DNA from: Chitinophaga niabensis
Lineage (GTDB): Bacteria > Bacteroidota > Bacteroidia > Chitinophagales > Chitinophagaceae
Reading direction: 5' to 3'
Assembly (NCBI RefSeq): GCF_900129465.1
Contig: NZ_FSRA01000001.1
Coordinates: forward strand, 1 to 64,000
Length of the DNA: 64,000 bases
Shown here in pieces: positions 51,401 through 60,541 of the stretch. The notes beneath the pieces were generated by a model, which did not search any database, was not told the DNA's origin, and worked only from the letters and a program-made list of their open reading frames with translations. Position 1 is the stretch's first letter; every line of letters begins with the position of its first letter. The position numbers and the translations under genes were made by a program.

Positions 51401-51851
51401 GTTTGAATTTGATTTCCCTGTAGCCGCATTTGAAACAGCGCAACTGAACAACCTCTCTGATACAGCTGCCACCGTAGCGGTGAAGCTGAATAACGGAGAA
51501 CTGGAAGGGATCATGAATGGGAAAATGGACTTATTCTTTGAACATAACGGAAGGTATTATATCCTGGACTGGAAATCCAACTACCTGGGTTTCTCTATGC
51601 CGGATTATTCACCGGAAGCCCTGGTTGCTGCGTTGAACGAGAACAATTATCACCTGCAATACCTCCTTTATACGGTGGCGGCAAAAAAATACCTGGAAAC
51701 GCGTCTCCAGGCATTTGATTATGATACACAGTTTGGCGGTGTGATCTATCTCTTTGTAAGAGGTGTAAGGAAAGAAGGGGATACCGGCATCTTTGTTACC
51801 AAACCAGCATATGAACGTATCCTGGCATTAGAGGGCATCCTTGCCGGATAA
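48486..51851 (+). CDS. recB: Exodeoxyribonuclease V subunit beta (RecB)
   Basis: 1121 residues. SF1A helicase with Walker A LIEASAGTGKTYSIAILVLRLV, motif Ia VTFTKAAVAELEERI, Walker B AVFVDEFQDTD, motif III YIGDPKQSIYAWRKAD, motif V TIHKSKGLEYKIVL, motif VI LLYVAITRA. The C-terminal nuclease domain has GKMDLFF and YYILDWKSNYLG (D..DxK active site), and EFEFDFP. It is the main 3'-5' motor and only nuclease of the complex. It ends 24 bases inside the convergent SWIM gene. Confidence 0.96.
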   Translation: MNSKNTYKEFDAATVTLEGSNLIEASAGTGKTYSIAILVLRLVLEQQLSVKEVLMVTFTKAAVAELEERIRLFIRSAYKVSTGKAIKDDNITSLVQKAIAASDAKQVEQRLKEAVLFLDETSVLTIHSFCQQTLNEFAFETDQLFGAEMLEDPQQLVEDEVQRFWRKYVTTLKVELLQHIWSKDLMDNIVKASIEHLSGKKYLSYDDAKDYSITEADQDEWITELTATTQRKEEAATAVLEYIITHAARLKTLSESNGYAKKSLLLLIDTPAAFLSEMLKKRTSAYIPKLYQDVLDLADQAQMAEEAHKAISNAIHIRLQCFAISEVAAGVQEFKQRNNLLGYDDMISNLHSALVERDNPALMAAMQHKYKAVFVDEFQDTDRQQFEIFDKAYGAGTILFYIGDPKQSIYAWRKADIFTYFKARDGVSNLYSMNRNYRSSAPLISAMNNFFLPAPDFDTFYFKGEEDVIDYQEVESPAQNTKGLFYKNNVADAPISIYKLPNTEQLVEAVGAQVALLLQPGSYRIEDEPIRPSDIGILVRSRRQGMDVKAALARLGIPAVTIDDAKVLQTEEATYLLYLMEAMTDPDRSSINRALLSPFTGLAVAEILILDDEATLGLFSNYKNRWTQDGIYTALMDFVADFDVRSILLQSENGERIMTNLFQLIELVHQAQSRKNLSMAELISWLKRGIDGMATDGDEYMLRVESDEEAVKIVTIHKSKGLEYKIVLAPFLDFAESRNIELVSYRDPETGEYVAAEKSKLTEDQEKWYKQQAEQENRRLLYVAITRAVYKCYIFRNSHYYVSTLLEFLKAITPDDVLIKAETETPAAPGYRYRENIPAPARVNPVPVHFSLKEQYWRKMSYTMLAAKHEIVPRERALPQENEYDTFIFNTLRRGAKTGNLLHFIFEKVDFTDDTRWGKWLEEAVRRFAPGQQELYLPMLRQLLDHVLNAVINIEGETFSLSSVAPRRRITEFEFDFPVAAFETAQLNNLSDTAATVAVKLNNGELEGIMNGKMDLFFEHNGRYYILDWKSNYLGFSMPDYSPEALVAALNENNYHLQYLLYTVAAKKYLETRLQAFDYDTQFGGVIYLFVRGVRKEGDTGIFVTKPAYERILALEGILAG

Positions 51852-52241
51852 AGGGCCGGATGCAAAATGCGCCAGCAGGATGTTCTTAAACCCTTCATAG
51901 TTACTGCCATGTGCAATAACGAATTGCCTTAATTCCGCTTCCGGAATACTGTTCACCAGTTCAATAAAATTTACTTTGCCGGACCTTCCTTTGATAGCAT
52001 ATAGAACACCTACCACATGTTTGCAATGTAATGCCTCATGTGGGCAGGTACAGGAAACTGCCAGTACCTCCTTTTCTTTCAGTGTAATGTTCACACGATA
52101 TACTTCAGACCCCGCAATGGTTGCCTGCCAATTGCCGGGTTGTTTTTCTTCCAGGTGATGCACGGATCCTTTGCTGTAAAAAGCTAATCCTTTTTGCAGT
52201 TGCTGAAGTTCTACATGTTGTTCAAAGTTCTCTATCGTCAT
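51828..52241 (-). CDS. SWIM zinc-finger protein
   Basis: 137 residues with the SWIM motif CTCPHEALHCKHVVGVLYAI (CxC...CxH) at ~63-85. N-terminal half is strand-rich (GSVHHLEEKQPGNWQATIAGSEVYRVNITLKEKEVL). SWIM domains bind DNA or proteins. Its start overlaps the stop of the upstream lactonase gene by one base (TAATG-type overlap at 52241), and its 3' end overlaps recB by 24 bases. Confidence 0.85.
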   Translation of the reverse strand: MTIENFEQHVELQQLQKGLAFYSKGSVHHLEEKQPGNWQATIAGSEVYRVNITLKEKEVLAVSCTCPHEALHCKHVVGVLYAIKGRSGKVNFIELVNSIPEAELRQFVIAHGSNYEGFKNILLAHFASGPLSGKDAL

Positions 52242-53128
52242 TATTCTACTCCTTTCACCTTCATTTGTAAGGTATACACCGTTTCAGATGCTGTTATAAA
52301 AAGTGTTTTCCTGTCCTTTCCGCCGAAGCAAAGATTGGCAGTCCATTTTTCTGGTACATCAATATGCAGGATCTGTTCTCCTTTTGGATTAAATACAAAA
52401 ATACCATTACCTGCAATATACAAATTGCCTTTTTCATCCAGCGTGATGCCATCTCCGCCCTTGTTGCAGAAGAGCGCCGGATCAGAGAGGCTGCCATCTT
52501 TATTGATCTTGTATTTATATACCTTATTATCACCGATATCTGCCACATACAATGTTTTGCCATCTTTAGAACCCACAATGCCATTAGGCTTTTTAATGTT
52601 ATCAGCCACCATCACCGCCTGGTTTTTACCCGGTGCCAGGAAGTAAACCCTTTGGGAATCTATCTCCGGTTTCTTACGCTCCCAGTATTTACGCTGGTAA
52701 TAGGGGTCGGTGAAATAGATGCCATTTTTAGCAGTGATCCAGAGGTCATTAGGGCCATTCATTTTCTTTCCCTGGTAATCTTTCATGATCACCGTTACTT
52801 TACCGGAAGGAGTGATAGACCAGAGCTCATTGTGATCATCCGCACAGGCAATCAGGTTCCCCTTTTTATCGAAGTACAAACCATTGGAGCGGCCGGCACT
52901 GTCCAGGAAGAGAGAGAGCTTGCCATCCGTATCGTATTTCCAGATCTGGTTATTAGGCTGGTCTGTAAAGTAGATATTCCCTTTTTTATCAGGGGTAGGC
53001 CCTTCTGTAAAGGAGAACTGTTTCGATACCAGCACGGGTTTGGCATTATCAGCAACAAGATCAGGGTTTTGCTGCCCGTAAGTATAAGCTGCTAACGTGG
53101 AAAGGAGCAGTGTAATGATAATTTTCAT
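52241..53128 (-). CDS. Periplasmic SMP-30/gluconolactonase family protein
   Basis: 295 residues with a signal peptide (MKIIITLLLSTLAAYTYG). Six-bladed propeller pattern: FTEGPTPDKKGNIYFTDQPNNQIWKYD, NGLYFDKKGNLIACADDHNELW, NGPNDLWITAKNGIYFTDPYYQ, KPNGIVGSKDGKTLYVAD and DGITLDEKGNLYIAGNG. The E..P (metal Glu), NGPND and D residues match lactonases. It is divergent from the AraC-linked operon side and could act on sugar lactones in the periplasm. Confidence 0.92.
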   Translation of the reverse strand: MKIIITLLLSTLAAYTYGQQNPDLVADNAKPVLVSKQFSFTEGPTPDKKGNIYFTDQPNNQIWKYDTDGKLSLFLDSAGRSNGLYFDKKGNLIACADDHNELWSITPSGKVTVIMKDYQGKKMNGPNDLWITAKNGIYFTDPYYQRKYWERKKPEIDSQRVYFLAPGKNQAVMVADNIKKPNGIVGSKDGKTLYVADIGDNKVYKYKINKDGSLSDPALFCNKGGDGITLDEKGNLYIAGNGIFVFNPKGEQILHIDVPEKWTANLCFGGKDRKTLFITASETVYTLQMKVKGVE

Positions 53129-53178
53129 AGCTTATTACTATTTTAGAGGACGATTTTGACTAAAATAAGCAATAAACC

Positions 53179-54048
53179 TTATTTATTCCGGAGGTTCTTT
53201 CTGTATTCTGAAGGGCTCAGGCTTGTGATACCCTTAAAACATTTGTTGAAGTTCACCAGGTTGTTATAACCACTTTCCAAAGCGATATTCATAATAGACA
53301 GGTCGTCCTGCCGCAACAGCTTGCAGGCATGGGAAATACGTATTTCATGCAGGAACCCTACAAAAGACTTTTGCGTTCTGTCCTTAAAATACCGGCAAAA
53401 AGCCGTGGGAGACATTTTTGCCACGCCTGCAATTTCATCCAACGCAATCTCCCGGTGAAAGTTTGTGATCAGGAACTGGTACACATCATTAAAGCGTCCG
53501 GCATCTTTTGTTGTCAGTGCATTTTTATAACCATCGCTGGCCAGGTAGTCATAATCTGCGGAATGGCAAAGCAGGTCAATGATATCCAGCAGTATAGATA
53601 CCTTTTTCAATCCCTCCGCTATGGAGATCTCCCGGAGCCTGCTCAACAATACCCGGTGTGTATCGTTTTTGATCAAAAGCCCCCTGCAGGCTTTGGTGAA
53701 CAGCATATCCACCTCCCGGGCGGCTTCTGTACCCGCAACGAGGTTAAGTACCATAGAGGGTGCAAAGTATAATACTGTTGCCTTTACCCGGTGATCTTTC
53801 TTTTTCTGGAAGAACATATTGTCGTTCTGCCAGATGTGGGGAAGGTTAGGCCCCATCAGCACAAGGTCTCCTTTATCAAAGTCATCGATATGATCTCCCA
53901 CGATCCGTTTTCCATATCCTTCCTCTATGAGCACCATCTCACAGGTATCATGAAAATGAAAGGGGGAGTTCAGGTAATACTCATCCACGAGTTTTACCCG
54001 GAATGGCCTGTCTGCATGCAAACCGGTATCCAGTAATCTTGCTTTCAT
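53179..54048 (-). CDS. AraC family transcriptional regulator with cupin sensor
   Basis: 289 residues. N-terminal cupin-type sensor (FHFHDTCEMVLIEEGYGKRIVGDHIDDFDKGDLVLMGPNLPHIW) and C-terminal AraC domain (EIALDEIAGVAKMSPTAFCRYFKDRTQKSFVGFLHEIRISHACKLLRQDDLSIMNIALESGYNNLVNFNKCFKGITSLSPSEYRKNL). It is divergent from the RraA-to-symporter operon with a 142-base gap, so it is the likely regulator of that operon (inference). No clear operator was read in the gap. Confidence 0.93.
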   Translation of the reverse strand: MKARLLDTGLHADRPFRVKLVDEYYLNSPFHFHDTCEMVLIEEGYGKRIVGDHIDDFDKGDLVLMGPNLPHIWQNDNMFFQKKKDHRVKATVLYFAPSMVLNLVAGTEAAREVDMLFTKACRGLLIKNDTHRVLLSRLREISIAEGLKKVSILLDIIDLLCHSADYDYLASDGYKNALTTKDAGRFNDVYQFLITNFHREIALDEIAGVAKMSPTAFCRYFKDRTQKSFVGFLHEIRISHACKLLRQDDLSIMNIALESGYNNLVNFNKCFKGITSLSPSEYRKNLRNK

Positions 54049-54190
54049 ATCTACAAGGTAAATATTATTGCCATTTGTTGGTGCTTGATGTCCTATTTAT
54101 GTTAATATATCTTATGTTTTTGTTAGGATCGTTATAAAACCCGGGGTTAAAGTGATCTAATTTGCCGCTACTTTAAGCTAGAAAAGATAT

Positions 54191-54913
54191 ATGGAAAAAG
54201 TAAGCGAAGGCAAGGTAGCAGGCCCTTTATGGAAAAATGACGATGAGTTGTTTTTCATAGCCAGGAATGAATTGTATACAGCCGTAGTAGGGGATATTAT
54301 GGACAAGATGGGGTTGCTCTGCCAGTTCCTCCCTCCTGAAATACAGCCACTCCATACGGATATGTTTGTAGTGGGGCGTGCCATGACCGTATTGGAAGCA
54401 GATGTATTCACAGAACATGCAGAAGAAGGTCAGAACCCAATTTTAAAGAAGCCATTTGGCCTTATGCTGGAAGCGCTGGACGATCTGAAGAATAATGAGG
54501 TCTACATTTGCACAGGAGCTTCCCCTTCCTACGCATTATGGGGAGAGCTCATGAGCACCCGGGCAATGAAGCTGGGAGCAGCAGGGGCCGTAGTAGATGG
54601 TTATTCAAGAGATACAAAAGGCATTTTGCAACTGGACTTCCCTACTTTCTCCTATGGCCGCTATGCGCAGGACCAGGCACCACGGGGAAAAGTAATAGAT
54701 TTCAGGGTGCCGCTGGAGATCAGGGGTGTGCGCATCATGCCGGGAGATATTGTACTGGGGGATATGGATGGTGTTTGTATTATCCCGCGTGCAGCAGAAA
54801 AAGAAGTGTTCACAAGAGCTGTCGAGAAAGCAAGAGGAGAAAAGATGGTGCAGCAGAAAATACTGGAAGGTATGAGCGCAGGGGATGCATTTGAAAAATA
54901 TGGAATTATGTAA
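54191..54913 (+). CDS. RraA family protein, candidate keto-acid aldolase
   Basis: 240 residues. RraA/HMG-aldolase signatures: LYTAVVGDIMDKMG at the start, YALWGELMSTRAMKLGAAGAVVDGYSRD (the GExx...A...D.xRD metal and substrate loop), and VRIMPGDIVLGDMDGVCIIPR. Family members with these residues are metal-dependent pyruvate aldolases; others regulate RNase E, which is not expected here. First gene of an operon whose next genes make and dehydrate sugar acids, so cleavage of a 2-keto-3-deoxy acid is a reasonable guess. Confidence 0.85.
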   Translation: MEKVSEGKVAGPLWKNDDELFFIARNELYTAVVGDIMDKMGLLCQFLPPEIQPLHTDMFVVGRAMTVLEADVFTEHAEEGQNPILKKPFGLMLEALDDLKNNEVYICTGASPSYALWGELMSTRAMKLGAAGAVVDGYSRDTKGILQLDFPTFSYGRYAQDQAPRGKVIDFRVPLEIRGVRIMPGDIVLGDMDGVCIIPRAAEKEVFTRAVEKARGEKMVQQKILEGMSAGDAFEKYGIM

Positions 54914-54915
54914 TT

Positions 54916-57711
54916 ATGCGTAAACAAGCAATGATCATACTGTTTGCTTTGCTATACCTGTCCGCCCATGCACAAACCCAACGTTTATCTCCCCGGCCGG
55001 ATCATGTAGTATCGCTGAACGGCAAATGGAATTTCCAGGAACAATACCAGATCAATGTACCGGGAGAATGGGTAATGCAGGGTTTTACAATAAATGAAGG
55101 AGAAACAGCTGTATATAAACGTTCACTGGAAATACCGGTGGAATGGAAGGGACAGCAGGTGAAGTTACGCTTTGATGCAGTAAGCTCCCATGCCATTGTA
55201 AAAGTGAACAACGTAAAAGTAGGTGAACATGAAGGCGGCTTTGTGCCTTTTGAAATGGATATCACCAATGCGCTCAAGGAAAATAACAACATACTGGAAG
55301 TGGCTGTACAGGCTGGAACGATCAGTGACCGCCTCGCCTGCACTTCACAATACGCTGCACACACTGTTGGGGGGATCTTACGCAAAGTGAGCATGTTTGC
55401 CCTGCCGCCGGTGAACCTTGCAGATATCACTGTCAATACCGTGTTTGACAAACAATACAGGAATGCATCATTACAGGTGCGTACAGTCATTGCCAATGAA
55501 TCTGCAGGTAATGCTGCCGTGGCTTACCGGTTCATCCTGAAAGACCGGGAAGGGAAGATCGTGCTGCAGCAAAAGACCTCTCAATACACAGTAGCAGCGC
55601 AAAGTACAGTGAACCATGAACAGCCGCTGCCCATACGTGCACCACACCAATGGAATCCGGAACAGCCTTACCTGTATGAATTGCAGGTGGAACTATTGCG
55701 GAACGGGCAACCTGTTCAGTCCGCAAAACAGCAAACAGGTTTCCGGCAGGTGACCATTAAAGGAAATGAATTACTGGTGAATGGAAGGCCTGTTAAACTC
55801 CGTGGGGTGAACAGGCACGAAGTACATCCACTTAGCGGCAGAAGTATTGCGCCCGAACTGCATAGGCAGGATGCCATCTTATTCCGTGATGCTAATTGCA
55901 ACTATATCCGTACCTCTCACTATCCACCCTCGGAAGAATTCCTGCAGGCAGCAGATGAGCTGGGGCTTTTTGTAGAAAGTGAAGCCGCCCTCACCTGGAT
56001 AGAACACGGGGCTTCTCCCATCTGGAGATTATGGAATTACCAGGATGAAAAATTCCTGCCCCTGATGATACAAGCCAATGCAGATAATATCATGATGGGG
56101 AAGAACCATCCCTCTGTTATTATCTGGTCACTGGGCAACGAATCGCGCTGGAGCCCTTTATGGGAAAAGGTGAATACGTTTGTAAAGAAAACAGATCCGG
56201 GAAGGCCCACTACCTTTCATGATCAATGCTGGGGAGGTTTTAATAATGCCGGCAGTAAAGCAGATATTGCCGTGTACCATTATCCTGATATCAATGGGCC
56301 TGCAGCGGCCGCAGCATCTGAACGGCCTGTGCTGTTTGGCGAATACGCGCATCTTTCCTGTTACAATCGCAGAGAGTTGATCACAGATCCCGGCGTACGC
56401 AGCGCATATAACGCACCGCTGGTCACTTTTTATGATTCCATCCACCACTATAAAGGTTGTCTTGGAGGTGCCATCTGGAGTGGCATAGATGATATATTTC
56501 ATCTGCCGGACGGACGTATTGTGGGATATGGTCCCTGGGGGCCAATAGATGGGTGGAGAAGGCCCAAGCCGGAATATGCAGGTATGAAAAAAGCATATGC
56601 CCCGGTGAAGATCACCTCCGTAAAAGAGGCAGGAGATCACCTGGAAGTAGGTATAGTGAACAGATACGACTTTATTTCGTTAAAGGATATAAAGATCACG
56701 GCAAATGGTAAACCATTGACGGCGGAGAATGGAATTTTACGTGTACCTAAAAAAGCACATCTTGTTTTCAATGACCCCCGTGGTTTTGTGGCGAATGAAG
56801 AAGTGTTCGGAGAGCCTGAGGCAAAGGAAAAGGAACAACGTAACTGGGAGGTTTCCTGGTCTGAGAACGACGGAGCTATCTTTGTAAAACAAGGGCCAAT
56901 CACCTACACGATCAATAAGATCAGGGGTGTAATTGAAAGTGTGCGAAAAGGCACAGATACATTAATGACGTAAGGCCCTGTGTTCTGCGTAGTGCCAATG
57001 AACAGTGAAGATGGTGGTAAACCGAATGTAGCTGGCGAAACATACCAGAACAATATTTATCCGCTGAAAACATATCCCCAGTACACGCTTTTTTCAAAGG
57101 ACCTCAAAATAAGCAAAGATGCAGCGGGGGTAAAGATCAGCATGAATGTAACCTATACTACCGGCAGGGCACAACAGTCATACCTGTTTAACACATCAGG
57201 AGAACTTGTAACAACATACGAAGTGAATTACAGGGGTAATGATTCCATTCCTTATCAGTACGGCCTGCTTATGCAATTGCCACGCAGGTTCGATCGCCTG
57301 CAATGGGAACGAAAGGGGGAATTCTCTGTTTACGCCGCATCAGACATTGCGCGTAATAAAGGAGCAGCCAGGCTGAATGCGAAACAACTGAACGCAGTGG
57401 AAGAACATGGTGTTGTGCCCGTATGGCCATGGAAGGATGATGCCAATGAACTGGGATCAAATGATTTTCGTTCCACTAAACACTTTATACGGCAGGTAAC
57501 ACTCACAGATGCAAAGGGCAACGGCCTTGAAGTGATCTCAGATGGTAAACAGGCTTCCCGCAGCTGGCTGCAGGACGAAGGAGTGCAATGGCTGATAGCA
57601 GATTATAGTAATAACGGATCAGAACCATTTTATGGAACACCACATGCAGATGGTAAGATCAACATCAGAAGAAAAAGTATTAAAGGAACCGTAACTGTAA
57701 AGATGCCATGA
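54916..57711 (+). pseudogene. GH2 beta-galactosidase-type gene with in-frame TAA at 56971-56973
   Basis: Open as 54916-56973 (685 residues) and continuing in the same frame to 57711 (~245 residues). The first part has a signal peptide, the GH2 sugar-binding and Ig domains, acid/base Glu in VIIWSLGNESRW and nucleophile Glu in VLFGEYAH. The second (FCVVPMNSEDGG...IKGTVTVKMP) is the Bgal_small-like C-terminal domain. The stop falls between LMT and GPVFCVVPMN, ~35 residues into that domain rather than at its border. A GTG at 56980 could restart. The downstream GH2 gene overlaps its end by 4 bases. Nonsense mutation, sequencing error or a split two-subunit enzyme are the options. Confidence 0.85.
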
Positions 57712-60527
57712 TAAAAAAAATGAAGTTTATCATAAGTTTATTGAGTCTTCCCGCCATGCTGCCCGCACAGGATTATATGGCTGGTGGCAGAAAAGCACTG
57801 GCGCCGGTGCCTGTAGCGGTAAGTGGTATGAAACAACCGGTGATCAGCCTTAATGGTACCTGGGAGATCAGCCTGGATGCCAATAACTGGAAACAGGTTC
57901 TGGTGCCGGGAGAGCCTGTTATGCAGGGTGTAGAACTAAAACATGACCAACCATTTAATTACCGCCGTAAACTTACTATCCCGGCAGACGCCGCTGGTAA
58001 AACACTGGCTATCCGTTTCAATGGCGTATACAGTTATGCCCGTGTATGGGTAAATGGCCATTTCATCAGGGAACATTATGGCGGTTTTACTGCCTGGGAA
58101 TGTGATATCACACCTTATGTGCAACCCGGAAAGGAAGCGGAACTTAAAGTGGAAGTAACAGATCGGCTGGATGATATTTCATTTGCCTCCGGATACGCCC
58201 ATCACCCTATCGGAGGCATTCTCCGGGAGGTACAGCTAATTGCGCGCCCATCTGTGCATATACAAAGATTGTATGCACATGCCACATTGGTGGATGACCT
58301 GAAAAACGGAGAGCTGGCATTGGATATTCTGTTGAACACGCCGAAAGAAAATGTGACCGTAGCCTGTACACTCACATCACCCGATGGTAAAAAGATCACT
58401 TTCCCGCAGGGAGGAACCAGGACAAAACTGATCAACCCGGAACCCTGGACGGCAGAACGACCCCGGCTTTACCGGCTGGATGTTGCTGTTACAGAGAATG
58501 GTAAGATCACTGAAAAGATCACGCAGCAAATAGGTTTTAGAAAGGTAGAAATAAGCAACGATAAACAATTACTGGTGAATGGGAAACCTGTGAAGCTCAG
58601 AGGTGCCTGCCGCCATGATATGCATCCATTGCTGGGCCGCAGCACCAACAGGCAGCAGGATAGCCTCGATGTTATCCTTGCGAAAGAAGCCAACCTGAAC
58701 TTTATCCGTACATCCCACTACCCGCCTTCACAGGATTTTCTTGAATTCTGCGACCGCTATGGCATTTATGTACAGGAAGAAACAGCCATCTGTTTTGTTG
58801 GGCAGGATCGTGGTGGAGAATATAATAAACATACCTCCACCCAGAACGATACAGCATATACCAGCCGTTACCTGGGCCAGCTCAGCGAAATGATAGACAG
58901 GGATCGTAATCATGCCGCCATCATCATGTGGTCCATCGGAAATGAAAGTAACTATGGTGCTAATTTCCAGCAGGAGTATGATTTTGTGAAAAGAACAGAT
59001 GCCAGCAGGCCCGTATCATGGTCATGGCCCGGCACTGCATTAAAAGACGGTAAACGTTGTTTTGATATCGCAGTATCGCATTACCCGGTATACAGCGGAA
59101 AGGGGAGTGATATGGGCGGCACAGAGAGAGATATGGTTCATCCCGATTATCCCGTGCTTGGCGATGAATGGGCACATGTGGCATGTTATAATACAGATCT
59201 CCTTAAATACGATCCGAACGTAAAGGACTACTGGGGCCGTAGTTTGGACACCATGTGGCTGAACCGTTTCGATGTGCGTGGAAATATTGGTGGCGCCATC
59301 TGGGGAATGATCGATGAAACCTTCCATACGCCTGCGAAAGTAACCGGATATGGCCCCTGGGGTTTTATAGATGTCTGGCGCAGGAAAAAAGCAGAATTCT
59401 GGAATACTAAAAAAGCCTATTCTCCTGTCCGCATCCTGCAAACACATTTTAGTACTGCGGAAGTACTGAAGATACCCGTAAAGAACAGGTTTGATCACAC
59501 ATCCCTTTCTGCTGTGAGCTGTAAATTAACGGCTGAGGGTAAAACTACCACATTAAAGCTTCCTGCCATAGCTCCGCATGAGGAAGGTATGATCAGTCTC
59601 AACGTTAAACAATACCGGGAATCATCCCTGCTATTGCAATTCTTTGATGAAAGAAATAACCTCATAGATGAAGAAAAGATCACCTGGGGAACGCGGCATA
59701 CCCCGCAGGAAAAAATGCAGAAAGCCAGGCTAACCATTGATGAGAATGGGGAACAGGGTACTTTATCTGCGGCCATTATAAATGGAGTGCCTGTAATGAC
59801 TGGCATGCCGGAGGTAGCGATCAACAGACCTGAACAAGGTAATGCCTTTAAGAACACAGCAGGCAACTTTTCAGAGAACATGAAGATCTCCGGTGTAAAC
59901 GTTACACGTTCCGGCGATAAGACCATCTATCATCTAAAAGGGCAAACAGGCAACTATCCGGTGTCCTTAAGTGTTACTTTATTTCCAACCGGCCTGGTGG
60001 AAGTGAAATATGAAGCAGACAGCATCCCCCGGCACACCTGGGAAATAGGGATTAAGATCCCCGTATCTGCTGAACTGAACAGGATTGAATGGGATAGAGA
60101 AGGTTACTGGACAACCTATCCGGAGGGGCATCTTTCCGCCACCCAGGGAAAAGCAGACAGGAAATCAGGAGCTGTGGCGCACTATCGGGAAAAACCTTCC
60201 TATAACATTGCGCAATCCACAACAGACTATTACCTCGCAGGCACCACAGACGACAGCAAAGCATCAGTAGATGGTACCGAAGCATACAGAGCAAAAAAGG
60301 AGAACATCTATTCCTTTATCCTGGGCAATACTCAAAAGAAAGGCCGCATCCGTGTGATCTCAGCAGGAGATCAGGCAGCAAAAATGAATATAGATGCTGA
60401 TGGAAAGCAATGGCTTGTGATCAGTGATAAATGGGACTATTGGAGCCTTTCCTGGGGCAATTACCAGGGCACCGTGAACAGATCAAAAAAGGTGAGCGGC
60501 ACCGTGCGGTTCATCATTGAAGAATAA
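57708..60527 (+). CDS. Glycoside hydrolase family 2 (beta-galactosidase type)
   Basis: 939 residues, full length, paralogous to the upstream gene. Signal peptide (MKFIISLLSLPAMLPAQ), sugar-binding domain (WEISLDANNWKQVLVPGEPVMQG), Ig domain, TIM barrel with HAAIIMWSIGNESNYG (acid/base Glu) and PVLGDEWAHVACYNTD (nucleophile Glu), then C-terminal beta domains. ATG at 57708 overlaps the previous reading frame by 4 bases (a second ATG is at 57720). With the neighbours it probably splits a beta-galactoside or related glycoside into a sugar that is further oxidised. Confidence 0.94.
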   Translation: MIKKMKFIISLLSLPAMLPAQDYMAGGRKALAPVPVAVSGMKQPVISLNGTWEISLDANNWKQVLVPGEPVMQGVELKHDQPFNYRRKLTIPADAAGKTLAIRFNGVYSYARVWVNGHFIREHYGGFTAWECDITPYVQPGKEAELKVEVTDRLDDISFASGYAHHPIGGILREVQLIARPSVHIQRLYAHATLVDDLKNGELALDILLNTPKENVTVACTLTSPDGKKITFPQGGTRTKLINPEPWTAERPRLYRLDVAVTENGKITEKITQQIGFRKVEISNDKQLLVNGKPVKLRGACRHDMHPLLGRSTNRQQDSLDVILAKEANLNFIRTSHYPPSQDFLEFCDRYGIYVQEETAICFVGQDRGGEYNKHTSTQNDTAYTSRYLGQLSEMIDRDRNHAAIIMWSIGNESNYGANFQQEYDFVKRTDASRPVSWSWPGTALKDGKRCFDIAVSHYPVYSGKGSDMGGTERDMVHPDYPVLGDEWAHVACYNTDLLKYDPNVKDYWGRSLDTMWLNRFDVRGNIGGAIWGMIDETFHTPAKVTGYGPWGFIDVWRRKKAEFWNTKKAYSPVRILQTHFSTAEVLKIPVKNRFDHTSLSAVSCKLTAEGKTTTLKLPAIAPHEEGMISLNVKQYRESSLLLQFFDERNNLIDEEKITWGTRHTPQEKMQKARLTIDENGEQGTLSAAIINGVPVMTGMPEVAINRPEQGNAFKNTAGNFSENMKISGVNVTRSGDKTIYHLKGQTGNYPVSLSVTLFPTGLVEVKYEADSIPRHTWEIGIKIPVSAELNRIEWDREGYWTTYPEGHLSATQGKADRKSGAVAHYREKPSYNIAQSTTDYYLAGTTDDSKASVDGTEAYRAKKENIYSFILGNTQKKGRIRVISAGDQAAKMNIDADGKQWLVISDKWDYWSLSWGNYQGTVNRSKKVSGTVRFIIEE

Positions 60528-60541
60528 AACCAAAACAAACA

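Noticed and set aside
52364..53095. 243-residue plus-strand frame opposite the gluconolactonase
   Set aside because: Antisense to six clear propeller blades; long only because of codon bias.
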